From an uncultured Shewanella sp. (GTDB lineage: Bacteria; Pseudomonadota; Gammaproteobacteria; Enterobacterales; Shewanellaceae), in contig NZ_CANMIO010000004.1 of assembly GCF_947497935.1 (NCBI RefSeq), forward strand, positions 62,001-126,000: 64,000 bases of DNA, written 5' to 3'. The translations under genes and the position numbers were made by a program. This document shows, in pieces, positions 1 to 9,664 of the stretch. Each line of letters opens with the position of its first letter. The stretch's first letter is position 1. The notes below the pieces were generated by a model. The model saw only the letters and a list, made by a program, of their open reading frames with translations. It was not told the DNA's origin and ran no database searches.

Positions 1-309
1 GGCTTCTAGTTCACTAAGTAGCTCAGCAATCTTTGCCGACTCGACTAAAGCGCCCTCAACGTTAACAAGCTCACCAACGGGATCCATCTCCAGCTTACTG
101 GCAACACAAGCGGCAACACTGCCCACATCGGCACCGTTTGCAACCGCTTCAATACCTTGACTACGGATCTGTTCAATTACTTGCTGTAACTGCTCATTTT
201 TGGCTAGCCAAGCTTGCTCTAACTGCTGCTTTTCATCACCACCAAAATAACCACAACTACTTAGGGCAAACGCCAAAACAGCCGGAACCATTACCGTCTT
301 TAACTGCAT
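1..309 (-). CDS. Lipoprotein of unknown function, 3' end cut by window edge
   Basis: An open frame runs from an ATG at 309 to the window edge (103 codons, no stop). The product begins with a short positive region, a hydrophobic stretch and a lipobox LSSC with Cys19, so it is very likely exported and lipid-anchored. The mature part is acidic and helical-looking, with a Gln/Glu-rich stretch at about residues 27-45 that could form a short coiled coil. No catalytic motif is visible and I do not recognise the family. Function unknown; the lipoprotein call is firm. Confidence 0.7.
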   Translation of the reverse strand, partial: MQLKTVMVPAVLAFALSSCGYFGGDEKQQLEQAWLAKNEQLQQVIEQIRSQGIEAVANGADVGSVAACVASKLEMDPVGELVNVEGALVESAKIAELLSELEA

Positions 310-448
310 TTATATACTCCAAAAATCAAAGGCTAATTAGCCACTGCCGCTAGTATACCGAGTTAATTAAATGACGACTTTTAAACTTAATTAATCTTCA
401 ACTGGTCGTTAATTTTCTAATCACATGACACTGGTTCAGTGATAAAAC

Positions 449-1237
449 TCATAACTCTTTCGACCTGATATATTGCTTAGGTGATTGACCCAAGGTCTTT
501 TTGAAAAAAGTAATGAACGCGCTAACGGACTCATAACCCAACTCATCAGCAATGCGCTGCACTGAGTCCCCTGTTGCTAATTTTTGCAATGCTAAAACAA
601 TGTGTAGCTGTCCACGCCAGCGGCCAAAGGTAAGACCGATTTCACTCTTAACTAACCTCGCTAATGTTCGCTCACTCATTGCAAACTGGCTTGCCCACTG
701 GGCCACGGTTCGCCTATCTTCAGGCGCGTCCATCAATGCCTTGGCTATTGCCTTTAGTCTTGGCTCCGCTGGAATTGGAAAGTCGTAGTGCTGTGTTGGC
801 ATAGTACGCAGTTGTTCGATAATCACACCAACCAAGTTGTCAGTTGCACTAGCTTGCAGATAACCTTGATCCAGCCCCGTTAAGTGCACGATTAACTCTC
901 TGATCAAGGGGGTTATTGACAAGGTACAGCTGCGTTCCGGCATGCCTTCAACATCGGGATCAATAAATAGCATACATACATTTGCATTCTTAGATATTTG
1001 ATTGCTGTGGGGGATCTGGCTTGGGATCCATACAGCACAATTAGGCGGTACTATCCAGATAGCATCATCAATTTTACACTTCACAAACCCATTCAAAGCC
1101 AATACTAACTGGCACTTTCGATGCTGATGAAAAGGTGTCTCTGCATCTCCCTTTTCACCAACCCATCCATATGCAACCACACGCTGAGGATATTGATCTG
1201 AATCGAATTCGGGTAACGATGGAGTATAAAACTTCAT
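449..1237 (-). CDS. AraC-family transcriptional regulator, NimR-like
   Basis: The 262-residue product has an N-terminal cupin-like domain (about residues 30-85, with a His-rich FHQHRK segment and a PP-C-VWIPSQIPHS stretch) and a C-terminal AraC double helix-turn-helix at about 176-262, ending in the usual LGYESVSAFITFFKK-type second helix. Length and order fit one-component regulators such as E. coli NimR. It is divergent from an MFS exporter of the NimT/CynX type 100 bp away, the same arrangement as nimR-nimT, so it probably controls that exporter (inference from context). The ligand is unknown. The ATG at 1237 has only a weak ribosome site. Confidence 0.9.
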   Translation of the reverse strand: MKFYTPSLPEFDSDQYPQRVVAYGWVGEKGDAETPFHQHRKCQLVLALNGFVKCKIDDAIWIVPPNCAVWIPSQIPHSNQISKNANVCMLFIDPDVEGMPERSCTLSITPLIRELIVHLTGLDQGYLQASATDNLVGVIIEQLRTMPTQHYDFPIPAEPRLKAIAKALMDAPEDRRTVAQWASQFAMSERTLARLVKSEIGLTFGRWRGQLHIVLALQKLATGDSVQRIADELGYESVSAFITFFKKTLGQSPKQYIRSKEL

Positions 1238-1337
1238 AGAATGACCGTTTTTAGCAACATAGAGTCACTATAGCTCAATACAGTAAGCATTTAGAAGCGT
1301 AAGCTAGCGCACTTTCACATTATCAAAGGAGCCTATT

Positions 1338-2588
1338 GTGACGTTATCGCATCCTTCTCGTTTTGCTAGCAGTGCATTCTTACTACTTGGCGTACTCTTA
1401 ATCGCCATCAGCTTACGCAGCCCTATTACCGGTGTAGGTCCTTTACTTGATTCCATAAGAGCCGAACTGCACCTTACTGCAACCCAAGCTGGAATGCTCA
1501 CAACTCTCCCGCTGTTAGCATTTGCGTTTTTCTCGCCAGTCGCTTCCAAAGTTGCCAGCAAACGTGGTCTTGAGCAAGCCCTGATGCTGTCGTTACTCTT
1601 TATTATCATCGGCTTAAGTATCAGATCGCTGGGTTCTGTAAGCTCTCTTTTTCTCGGAACCGTGATCATAGGTGCCGGTATCGCCTTTGCTAATGTACTA
1701 CTACCAAGCTTAATGAAGCGCGACTTTCCAACTAAAATTGCTACCATGACCTCCATGTATGTGTTGATGATGGGAGCTGGCTCAGCTATCACGGCAAGTT
1801 TAGCTATTCCTCTAGATGACATGGCTAAGCAGTTATCGATAAGTTTTATCCCCAGTTGGGCGTTTTCATTGGGCAGTTTAGTCATTTTCCCGCTTATCGC
1901 GATCTTGGTATGGCTGCCACAGATGCGTAATCACACATCACCAAGCAAAGAAACTCAAAAACTTGATAGTCACAGCTATCTCTGGCGTAGCCTTGGTGCC
2001 TGGCAGATCACTCTGTTTTTAGCCCTAAACTCTTTCTTGATGTATATCTTTATCAGTTGGCTGCCGACAATTTTAGTCGACAACGGTTACAACCATCATG
2101 AGGCTGGGGTGATCCATGGCATGCTGCAACTGTTCACAGCGGTACCCGCTTTGGTATTAATTCCATTTATGAGCAAAATTAAAGACAGACGCTTTCTCAG
2201 TTTTGGCCTGACATTCTTGGCATTTATCGGCATTATTGGGCTGTTACTAAAACCTGAGCTTGCCATGATTTGGGGCATGTTATTTGGCTTTGGTGCCGGT
2301 GGTGGTTTCATTCTTGTATTGGCCTTAATAAGCCTACGTACCTCTAGTGCACATCAAGCAGCTACCCTGTCTGGCATGGCGCAGTTTTTAGGTTATTTAT
2401 TAGGAGCCTCCGGCCCAATGATAATGGGTGAACTACACGAACAAACTGCAAGTTGGCAGTTACCATTAATCATCTGTGCTCTTTGTGCCGTCCTATGGAG
2501 TGTATTCGCATTTTTAGCTGCAAAAGATGAGTTAATTAAACCCACCGCTCATCATGACAATGTTGTATTCGCACAAGCCCAACCCTAA
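1338..2588 (+). CDS. MFS transporter, CynX/NimT family
   Basis: A 416-residue inner-membrane protein with about 12 predicted hydrophobic helices. The N-terminal SLRSPITGVGPLL segment is typical of the CynX/NimT (YeaN) branch of the major facilitator superfamily, which includes cyanate transport and 2-nitroimidazole export proteins. The start is a GTG at 1338, supported by AAGGAG at 1326-1331. The adjacent divergent AraC gene matches the nimR-nimT layout, which suggests drug or small-anion export under its control. The substrate cannot be read from sequence. Confidence 0.88.
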   Translation: MTLSHPSRFASSAFLLLGVLLIAISLRSPITGVGPLLDSIRAELHLTATQAGMLTTLPLLAFAFFSPVASKVASKRGLEQALMLSLLFIIIGLSIRSLGSVSSLFLGTVIIGAGIAFANVLLPSLMKRDFPTKIATMTSMYVLMMGAGSAITASLAIPLDDMAKQLSISFIPSWAFSLGSLVIFPLIAILVWLPQMRNHTSPSKETQKLDSHSYLWRSLGAWQITLFLALNSFLMYIFISWLPTILVDNGYNHHEAGVIHGMLQLFTAVPALVLIPFMSKIKDRRFLSFGLTFLAFIGIIGLLLKPELAMIWGMLFGFGAGGGFILVLALISLRTSSAHQAATLSGMAQFLGYLLGASGPMIMGELHEQTASWQLPLIICALCAVLWSVFAFLAAKDELIKPTAHHDNVVFAQAQP

Positions 2589-2640
2589 AGGTTTACCTAT
2601 CAGGTGTTGAGTTAGATTTGCATTACATAGCCGTAAGCCA

Positions 2641-2669
2641 TAAAAAGCGAGGGAGCATTAAGCTCCCTC
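2641..2669 (-). terminator. Intrinsic terminator of the DUF2955 gene
   Basis: Perfect 8-bp stem (GAGGGAGC / GCTCCCTC, 2649-2656 and 2662-2669) with a 5-nt loop. On the minus strand it is followed by GCTTTTTA, so it would end transcripts coming from the efflux pair. It lies between two convergent genes. Confidence 0.75.
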
Positions 2670-2710
2670 CTATCACACCTTTGTCATCAATCAGCAAGAT
2701 CCCTACTCAA

Positions 2711-3769
2711 CTAAATAGTTTGTGCCACAGGCTTGATCTTTATTATCCGAACTAAGCAATGATGCACTATCCAAATAAGCATCGAGGTAGCAATAACCGC
2801 CACCACAATAGAACTAAAACGATAGCAGATAGAAAAGAACGCATCTTGTTGCTCAGGGATAAAGCTACTTGTCAGCGGCACTGTGAGCGCAGACATGGCA
2901 GAGAAACCGAGCCCCGCTTTTATGCCGCCGATTGCCAGCCAACGGCAGAAAACACCTGCTGCGATGGCAAAACCCAGCAAGAATAGAATCATATTGTTCG
3001 CCAAGCTATACAAGGTTAATTGTAAGATCATGCCCGCGAGACAACCTAAAAATGTACCAAGAATGCGTATTTTAGCCACTGCCATTGAGCCGACAAACGT
3101 CATCGGCGCTAACACAATAATAATTGAGGCTTGTGCCGATAGGGAGTCATTCAGGTCGGCTACCTGAAACAAGATAAATGCCGCCATAGCGATGATCCAC
3201 CCCAGGGCTGCTTGTCTCATCATACCGATATGATCTTTGCGTTGGTTATCAATATGAGTTTGTGCTTCTTGAGACGGTGCTAAGCTTGCCTTAGGAAGTT
3301 TAACGTTAGGTTTAGGAAACAGATAGAAAGCAAGCGCTACAACAGGCCCGGTTAATAGAGCCGATGCGATTAATCCCATCACAAAATCTTCTAAATCAAA
3401 GCCTGGATAACTAGCAAAATTTAGTAAAATCGATCCCATCAATAACCCAATATAGCCAAAAAGATAGCTGGTTTTATGTGTCATTGCGATACATTTGAAC
3501 AGCAACATAATCGCGACGGCTAAGGTCATTAGTAGTGGATAAGGCTGAAAGAAGCCAACAATAAAGGTCACCTGTAAACAAACCCAAGTAACCCCAACAA
3601 TAAGCTGCACTATGATGCCACTATTCCATCGTTCAAGCTGCGTTAGCACAAACATGGGTAATAGTGCCGCAAACATGCCATTTGCCCACCCAAACACCAA
3701 AGTGATCGCCAGTCCAAACACGCACCCAAACCAGATCCGCAGGGTCTTTCTCAACGTCTCATTTTGCAC
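2711..3769 (-). CDS. DUF2955 inner-membrane efflux component (FUSC-like)
   Basis: A 352-residue protein with about 9-10 hydrophobic helices, in two clusters (residues about 10-135 and 180-340) separated by a charged linker near 155-180. This fits the DUF2955 family, which resembles one half of the aromatic-acid exporter/FUSC fold. It lies 52 bp downstream of an HlyD-type adaptor gene on the same strand, so the two probably form an efflux pump like AaeA/AaeB, with a shorter membrane subunit than the ~650-residue AaeB. The divergent LysR gene beyond the adaptor strengthens that analogy. The substrate is unknown. Confidence 0.82.
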   Translation of the reverse strand: MQNETLRKTLRIWFGCVFGLAITLVFGWANGMFAALLPMFVLTQLERWNSGIIVQLIVGVTWVCLQVTFIVGFFQPYPLLMTLAVAIMLLFKCIAMTHKTSYLFGYIGLLMGSILLNFASYPGFDLEDFVMGLIASALLTGPVVALAFYLFPKPNVKLPKASLAPSQEAQTHIDNQRKDHIGMMRQAALGWIIAMAAFILFQVADLNDSLSAQASIIIVLAPMTFVGSMAVAKIRILGTFLGCLAGMILQLTLYSLANNMILFLLGFAIAAGVFCRWLAIGGIKAGLGFSAMSALTVPLTSSFIPEQQDAFFSICYRFSSIVVAVIATSMLIWIVHHCLVRIIKIKPVAQTI

Positions 3770-3821
3770 AGTCGGCTCCTTAACTTTGAAGGAAGTTAGT
3801 CGATAAAATTAGTCGATATAG

Positions 3822-4901
3822 TTAGTAGATATAGTGCAGCAGGCTCACCAACTTAATCTGACTCTTAGCCAGCCAAGCCCACAAACTATCATCTGCTGGA
3901 TAGGCCACAACAGTAGCGCGTGAGCCCACAAATAACGGCTCTGGGAGCGCAATAGGACTGCTTAGGTTAATACGTACCCGCTGCGCATCTCGCACCCAGC
4001 GGTTACTGGTTTCAACATGGGTTAACTGGCCATTTGGACTCTGCTGAGCAGCAGCGACACCAAAATCTCGACTGTGGATATCAAGGGCAAAGACTTTGCC
4101 CGGAAACGCATCAAATGCCACCCAAGCCTTTGATTGCTCATTTATATTCGCCACAGCTTTTTCACGAAAATCTGCCGCAACCCAGAGTGAGTCCGTTGGA
4201 ATAAAAGTCAGTAACGGCATATTGGCATTAGCAGTACTGCCAACCTCTAATTGCAAATTGGTGACTACACCATCACTCGGTGCAACGACTTGAGTATGAG
4301 ACAGGTCTAGCTGAGCTTGCTGTAAGTTATTGATGGCCGCGCGCACCGCGCTACTCTGGCCAGGCTTACTGCCGAGCTGCACCGTCAAGGATCGCAACTC
4401 CTGTTGCGCTCCGCGTAAATTCGAGCGGGAGGCATTATTGTTAGCCAATGCATTATCCAGCATGGAAACGGAGACTAACTTCTGCTTCGCCAACTTACTG
4501 ATGCGCTTGTATTCACTATTGGCATTGTCGAAGGCCGCTTGATTGGTAGCCACCTTAGCTTCTGCCACCTGCACTTTGGCATACATAGCATCTTCTTGCT
4601 CGCTGGCTTGCTCCAATGCGAGCTGAGCCTTCTCTACTGCCAATACATACTTATGTGTATCTATGCTAAAAAGCCTATCGCCCTTGTTTAACTTCTGATT
4701 ATTGTGTACTTGAACTTCTGTAACCCTTCCTGTTACTTCAGGGGCAATTTGAATCACGTAACCTTGCACTCGACTCTCTGTGGTGAGCGGCGCATAGCGA
4801 TCGGCAATAACGATATAGCCAATCAAAATAATGAAGATAACTATCAAGCTTTGCATCCAACGACGAAAAGCATGTTCTGCGGTTTGCATGAATGAGTCCA
4901 A
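3822..4901 (-). CDS. HlyD-family periplasmic adaptor of an efflux pump
   Basis: The product has one N-terminal membrane helix (about residues 16-33), a lipoyl/barrel-sandwich half (about 45-80), a long Ala/Gln-rich coiled-coil hairpin (about 85-200), the second lipoyl half (QVVAPSDGVVTNLQLEVGS) and a beta-barrel domain. This is the EmrA/AaeA-type membrane-fusion architecture. It bridges the DUF2955 inner-membrane protein encoded just downstream to an outer-membrane channel. The longest frame starts with TTG at 4901; an in-frame ATG at 4889 is an equally good start because neither has a strong ribosome site. Confidence 0.88.
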   Translation of the reverse strand: MDSFMQTAEHAFRRWMQSLIVIFIILIGYIVIADRYAPLTTESRVQGYVIQIAPEVTGRVTEVQVHNNQKLNKGDRLFSIDTHKYVLAVEKAQLALEQASEQEDAMYAKVQVAEAKVATNQAAFDNANSEYKRISKLAKQKLVSVSMLDNALANNNASRSNLRGAQQELRSLTVQLGSKPGQSSAVRAAINNLQQAQLDLSHTQVVAPSDGVVTNLQLEVGSTANANMPLLTFIPTDSLWVAADFREKAVANINEQSKAWVAFDAFPGKVFALDIHSRDFGVAAAQQSPNGQLTHVETSNRWVRDAQRVRINLSSPIALPEPLFVGSRATVVAYPADDSLWAWLAKSQIKLVSLLHYIY

Positions 4902-4989
4902 GGTCTATCTGAGGGAGGGCTATTATAGATATTACTAATTAGATTAAATAGAATGACAAATAGCGCACTTACAACCTATAGGTAGGACA

Positions 4990-5856
4990 ATGAATGTTAG
5001 CTTAGATGATCTACATCTATTTGTATTAACGGTTCAACATGGCGGGATCAGTGCCGCCGCAAAACAACACTCCCTGCAGCGCTCAAGAGTGAGTCGACGC
5101 CTACAGGAACTGGAGAAGGCCTTGGGATGTCAGTTACTTATCCGTACGACTCGCCAAATTGAGCTAACGGAAAATGGTCGTCTGCTTTACCAACAGATCA
5201 GCCAACCTTTGAGTGGCGTCGCTCAAGCCGCCAAGCTACTTAGCAATCAACATAAATCCTTACAGGGCGTGTTACGAGTCGCGGTGCCTGCAGCGCTGAT
5301 CACCTCCAACATGTTTACCTTACTCATCGAAAAATATCTGGATCAATTTCCCGGTGTGTTATTAGAAGTGTTGCATTGTCAGGAGAGCGTCGATCTAAAA
5401 AGAGATAACGTCGATATTCAAATATTACCCGACGGAGTAAAAGTGATTAATGAAGATTATGTGCAGCAAACCCTACTTCGATTCCCAAGTAGCTTAGTCG
5501 CCTCACCCGCTTACTTACAAAGCCACGCTCCAATTAACGCCCTCAGTGATCTTCTCACCCATCCGTTAATGGTCAGTCGCTACAACCAAGCATCTCTACC
5601 CGATAACCTTACCCTTAGGCTTTGCTCCGATGATCTGCGCTTGATCCAGCATATGGCGACCACAGGTAAAGGGATTGCTCTATTGCCGACAATTTTAGTC
5701 AGCGATGCCCTTAAATCCTTTGAGCTAGAGCCAATATTGGCCAAAGAAAAGTTGCCAGAGATAAAACTGACGCTCATCTATCCTTCTAAGCAGTTTTTAC
5801 CGGAAAAGACCCGCGCCTTAATTGAACTGCTCAGAGATACCTTTAAGCTAAATTGA
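4990..5856 (+). CDS. LysR-family transcriptional regulator
   Basis: A 288-residue protein of standard LysR length. The N-terminal winged helix-turn-helix (about residues 3-62) carries the typical GGISAAAKQHSLQRSRVSRRLQELE pattern, followed by a LysR substrate-binding domain (about 88-285). It is divergent from the HlyD/DUF2955 efflux genes with an AT-rich 88-bp spacer, as in aaeR-aaeXAB, so it probably regulates the pump in response to its substrate. That role is inferred from position; no effector residues can be named. Confidence 0.92.
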   Translation: MNVSLDDLHLFVLTVQHGGISAAAKQHSLQRSRVSRRLQELEKALGCQLLIRTTRQIELTENGRLLYQQISQPLSGVAQAAKLLSNQHKSLQGVLRVAVPAALITSNMFTLLIEKYLDQFPGVLLEVLHCQESVDLKRDNVDIQILPDGVKVINEDYVQQTLLRFPSSLVASPAYLQSHAPINALSDLLTHPLMVSRYNQASLPDNLTLRLCSDDLRLIQHMATTGKGIALLPTILVSDALKSFELEPILAKEKLPEIKLTLIYPSKQFLPEKTRALIELLRDTFKLN

Positions 5857-5882
5857 AACTAATAATTTCAATCAATAAGCAC

Positions 5883-6350
5883 TTATGAGATAAGAGTTTT
5901 AGACATAGGTACGCAAGCCAGCTCAAAACCGAGCGGGTGCCTCCAAGTACTCGAGTCACTCGCCATATAGCCCAGACCTTGATAGAAGCTCACCGCATTC
6001 AAAGTTGAAGATAAGGATAACTGCTATAACCCTGAAGCAATGGCTTGTCGTTCAAGTTCTGTGGCGATTGCTTTGCCCACGCCTTTACCCGAGCTTTCAG
6101 GTGCCACAAATAGAGACTCGAGACAGGCTGTCTCCACATCGATAAACCCAAAGCCTAGTAGGTTGCTATCTTGCTCGAACACGATAGCTTTAAGCTTGAG
6201 CAATACCTTGTCGAACTCTTGCGGCATTGACGAGTTCGCCCACTTCTCGGCTATTTCAATTGGATAATCAGGCACACACAAACTCAAGATGGCATCGGTC
6301 CGCAACTGCCACACTTTGCCTGTATCTGAGGTTTGAGCGAAACGTATCAT
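5883..6350 (-). pseudogene. GNAT acetyltransferase gene interrupted by an in-frame amber codon
   Basis: Starting at ATG 6350 (AAAGGA eight bases upstream on the minus strand), the frame encodes a GNAT N-acetyltransferase: an N-terminal RFAQTSDTGKVWQLRT segment and the acetyl-CoA motif region with SLFVAPESSGKGVGKAIATELE. It then meets TAG at 6024-6026. The same frame continues for 46 more codons to TAA at 5883 and encodes the expected GNAT C-terminus (STLNAVSFYQGLGY and following). So one base change, CAG to TAG for example, would explain the break. The truncated product would lack the last strands. An alternative upstream ATG at 6434 lies in the terminator hairpin and is unlikely. Confidence 0.8.
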
Positions 6351-6389
6351 AAATAATCCTTTCTTAATTTGACTGCTCACTTTAGATAA

Positions 6390-6424
6390 TAAAAAAGCCA
6401 GTAGCGATAAGCTACTGGCTTTTA
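6390..6424. terminator. Terminator of the TonB receptor gene, possibly bidirectional
   Basis: A perfect 10-bp stem (AGCCAGTAGC 6396-6405, GCTACTGGCT 6411-6420, loop GATAA) is flanked by A6 on the left and T-run on the right. On the minus strand it follows the TonB receptor stop at 6467 and ends in six U residues. Confidence 0.85.
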
Positions 6425-6466
6425 TCAATATCAATGTTTATTAAAACACGATAAAACTAACTTATA

Positions 6467-9301
6467 TTAAAGCTTATAGTTTGCACCGAGGAAGAATGCA
6501 CGACCCGTTGTATCGTAGTACCCTGCGCCATCGTATACATATGGATTACGTGGTGGCTCAAGATCAAATGCATTCAATACACCGAAGCGTAGAGATAAGT
6601 CATCATTAAAGGCATACGAACCAGTGAAGTCCCAAACTGTGTGCGATGGAATATCGTTATAGTTGTTGTTCTCTGGTTTCCAGTCGTTGCTAGCAACGGC
6701 TGAATGACGGTAGTTAGAACGCGCTTCTAAACTTAGTGCGTCATACTTCCAGCCTAAACTGAACATCGCCTTCCAACGTGGATCTGTGTACTCACCCACA
6801 TCAACTTGTAAATCTTCAGCAAAGCCTGTTGGGTTGGTTTGCCACTGCTCTAGGTAAGTCGCAATAACGTGAACACGGAAGTCACCAAAGCTGTCTGTCG
6901 GAATATCGTACTGACCTTCGATATCTAGGCCCTTCACATCAAACGATGCTGAGTTTACAGGGCTTTGTACGAAATCGACGATATCACCCGTCGCGGCATC
7001 ACGAGTAAAACGATCGCAATAAACATTATCTAACGACTCTGAGTCATAGCAATAACGAACTGCCGTATCAACACCTATGTATTGAATCGCATCAGAGATC
7101 TCAAATGCCCAGTAATCGACTGTGATAGAGAAACCGTCTAGGTAGCTAGGGGTGTAAACGGCACCAACAGTGTAATCGTTTGAGGTTTCCGCTTTTAGAT
7201 CTGGGTTACCCGCATTGCTTCCTGGGTGGTTACTCAAGTACCAAGAGTCTGATGGGTTCCAGCCTTCTGGCAAGCCTGATGCTTGACAGTTTTTCTTACG
7301 GTTATCATTTGGACCTAGCTCAACGTTGATCTTGTCACAAACGTCAGTAAAGCTCTCAAATGTTTGACCCGCTGGACTAAATAGCTCACCGATATTTGGT
7401 GCTCGAACTGACTTTGAACGTGTTGCACGAAGACGAAGATCTTCGATTGGCGCCCAGTTTAGACCAACCTTCCAAGCATCATCTTGACCCGCTGTGCTGT
7501 AATCCATCCAGCGATACGCTAAGTCTAGAGCTAAGTCGTGAGCAAGGAACATATCAGAAAGTAATGGAATGTTAAATTCAGCTGCAAATTCAGTGACATC
7601 ATACTCACCACGCATCGGGTTAGCACTGTTACCAAAAATAGTACCATCGATTAGCGCTTGATCTGGATTTGTTTCAGACTCTTCTTTACGGTAGTCAGCA
7701 CTGAATGCCGCACTGACATAGCCCGCAGGTAGGTCAAATAGTGCACCACTAACTACTAAGCCTGCACTAGTTTGTGTCGTCTTAGCCGTTTGACCGGCAC
7801 TAGTTTGAACCCAATCGATGGACTCTTGGCTTGCTTGGTTCTCACCAAGTAGGTTCATAGGTAAACAACCCGCTGCGCGAGCATCGGCATCACGACAAAC
7901 GATTTCACCATCTACTAAGACTGCGTCTTTGGCTTGCTCATAACGCTCATCCCATATTTGACCTTTCCATAGCGTGGTTTCTTTTAGCTGACCACGCTGG
8001 GCGTGGAAAGAGTAATCCCAGTCATCGCTAATAGAACCTTCAAGTCCAATTAAGAAACGCATTGTTTCACGGTCTTGGTTATAAGTACGGTTACCAAACT
8101 CTTTATCAATACGGTAAAGGTTTAGATAATCCATCTCAGTAGCAGCCATTAGATCCTGCGTTTCTTGTGGTAAGAAAGCATTGTCTGCCATAACAGGGTT
8201 CCAAGTATGGAATACCGGCGTGCTCTCACCGTTAGACTGATAATCGACGTAGGTGATTTCAGTGAAAATCTTATGATCGTCATTGATTTCATAATCGGTA
8301 TTTAGGGTAAATACCATACGCTCTAGCGGCGTACGTACCAAACCGTAATTAACTGGATCATAACCTTCACAGCTTGGGCCACAATAGTTGCCGTTAGTTC
8401 CTGGACCAGGAATTAAGCCTTCACCGTAATCAAACTCTCTCATGGCACCGTCTGAGCCGAAGGTATATTGGCCTCCGTCATTTGCAAAGAATGTACCCGC
8501 TTCATTGATCCAAGACAGTGGCTTACGACCCACATATGGAATACGTGCAGGCGCACCTTCTGAAGTATCAGGGTTATAAATACTGGTTACAGGATTATCT
8601 AAAAAGTCTCTATCTGTATTACGTAGCTCTTGCTGCTCAGCATAGGTAAAGTTAAATACCGTCGATAGCTTATCATCTAAGTAGTTGCCACCCGCTGTTA
8701 ACGAGAATTGGCTCTCTTCACCACCGCTTTGCTCAGGCTGAATATAAGAAGCGTCAAGCTCAACACCTTCAACATCTGTTCGAGTGATGATGTTAATTAC
8801 ACCAGCAATGGCATCTGAACCATAAACTGCAGATGCACCACCTGTAATAACTTCAATGCGAGAAACCATAGCAGTAGGAATGGTGTTCAAATCGACTGCA
8901 GAGTCACCATTTGAGCCGGCAACAAAGCGACGACCATTGACCAAAACTAACGTTCTATCAGTCCCTAAACCACGTAAGTTGGTTTGGTTTAGACCGTTAG
9001 CAAAAATAGTGTTGTTAGAAGTCTCTGGAGAGATACCAACAGTTGATGATGGAAGTTTGTTTAAAATATCTGCTACGTTAGTGATACCCATATCCATCAT
9101 ATCTGCACCAGTAATCACTGTTACAGGAGTTGGAGATAGCTCACCAATTCGCTTAATTTTCGAGCCTGTCACCTCGATTCTTTCAATACTATCGCCTTCC
9201 TGCTCTTCAGCATAAGCTCCAGCACTTGTCATTAATGCTGCACTCGTCGTTGCAAGTAATGCAACTTTGACAGCTTTAGATAAACGGCTTATTGACGTCA
9301 T
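6467..9301 (-). CDS. TonB-dependent outer-membrane receptor
   Basis: A 944-residue receptor. A signal peptide (about 1-30, ending in AGAYA) is followed by a plug domain (about 35-165, with IERIEVTGSKIKR at its start and NGRRFV and GGASAVYGSDAIAGVINI motifs). The rest is a 22-strand-type barrel with the late LRATRSKSVRAPNIGELFSP signature and a C-terminal FFLGANYKL. It would take up a large substrate, using TonB energy; the Cys-containing loops and long extracellular segments fit the peptide/oligosaccharide branch rather than small siderophore receptors, but the substrate is not determinable. I chose ATG 9301 because AAAGGGA lies about 9 bases upstream; the frame is open to 9373. Isolated gene. 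Confidence 0.92.
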   Translation of the reverse strand: MTSISRLSKAVKVALLATTSAALMTSAGAYAEEQEGDSIERIEVTGSKIKRIGELSPTPVTVITGADMMDMGITNVADILNKLPSSTVGISPETSNNTIFANGLNQTNLRGLGTDRTLVLVNGRRFVAGSNGDSAVDLNTIPTAMVSRIEVITGGASAVYGSDAIAGVINIITRTDVEGVELDASYIQPEQSGGEESQFSLTAGGNYLDDKLSTVFNFTYAEQQELRNTDRDFLDNPVTSIYNPDTSEGAPARIPYVGRKPLSWINEAGTFFANDGGQYTFGSDGAMREFDYGEGLIPGPGTNGNYCGPSCEGYDPVNYGLVRTPLERMVFTLNTDYEINDDHKIFTEITYVDYQSNGESTPVFHTWNPVMADNAFLPQETQDLMAATEMDYLNLYRIDKEFGNRTYNQDRETMRFLIGLEGSISDDWDYSFHAQRGQLKETTLWKGQIWDERYEQAKDAVLVDGEIVCRDADARAAGCLPMNLLGENQASQESIDWVQTSAGQTAKTTQTSAGLVVSGALFDLPAGYVSAAFSADYRKEESETNPDQALIDGTIFGNSANPMRGEYDVTEFAAEFNIPLLSDMFLAHDLALDLAYRWMDYSTAGQDDAWKVGLNWAPIEDLRLRATRSKSVRAPNIGELFSPAGQTFESFTDVCDKINVELGPNDNRKKNCQASGLPEGWNPSDSWYLSNHPGSNAGNPDLKAETSNDYTVGAVYTPSYLDGFSITVDYWAFEISDAIQYIGVDTAVRYCYDSESLDNVYCDRFTRDAATGDIVDFVQSPVNSASFDVKGLDIEGQYDIPTDSFGDFRVHVIATYLEQWQTNPTGFAEDLQVDVGEYTDPRWKAMFSLGWKYDALSLEARSNYRHSAVASNDWKPENNNYNDIPSHTVWDFTGSYAFNDDLSLRFGVLNAFDLEPPRNPYVYDGAGYYDTTGRAFFLGANYKL

Positions 9302-9579
9302 ATTTAACATTCCCTTTGTTAATTGCGAACTCAATTGATACAAATTTGTTGAGTTTTCTATTTTTGAAGCCAAGGTTGCTACCCTTAACTAAGCAACAAA
9401 CTTACAGGTTTGTTAATCTGCGTCAACATTTTGTCGCATTTTTGTTAACCAAAGCTGTGTAAAGTTAAATTTGCTAACAAGCATGTCAGCACTACAGCCG
9501 AGCAAAAACCTCATTCATGAAATTAATTGGTTATTAAATATTGATAAAAAAATCAGACGCTATAAGGTTTCTATAGATG
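9302..9579. other. Upstream region of the TonB receptor gene
   Basis: AT-rich leader and presumed promoter region of the minus-strand receptor gene. I saw no convincing operator palindrome, riboswitch or small gene in it. Confidence 0.4.
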
Positions 9580-9606
9580 AAAAAAAAGCTGCACAAAGTG
9601 CAGCCT
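9580..9606 (-). terminator. Intrinsic terminator of the NhaC-type gene
   Basis: Stem GCTGCAC (9588-9594) / GTGCAGC (9598-9604) with a 3-nt loop; on the minus strand it ends in a run of seven or more U, 60 bp past the antiporter stop. Confidence 0.85.
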
Positions 9607-9664
9607 CTTTTAATGAGAAGTAACTCATGACAAGTTACTTCTACAACCAATAATTGAGTTAGAC

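Noticed and set aside
1304..1885. A 193-codon minus-strand frame
   Set aside because: It lies antisense to the MFS exporter gene, whose protein is clearly recognisable; no ribosome site and low-complexity product.
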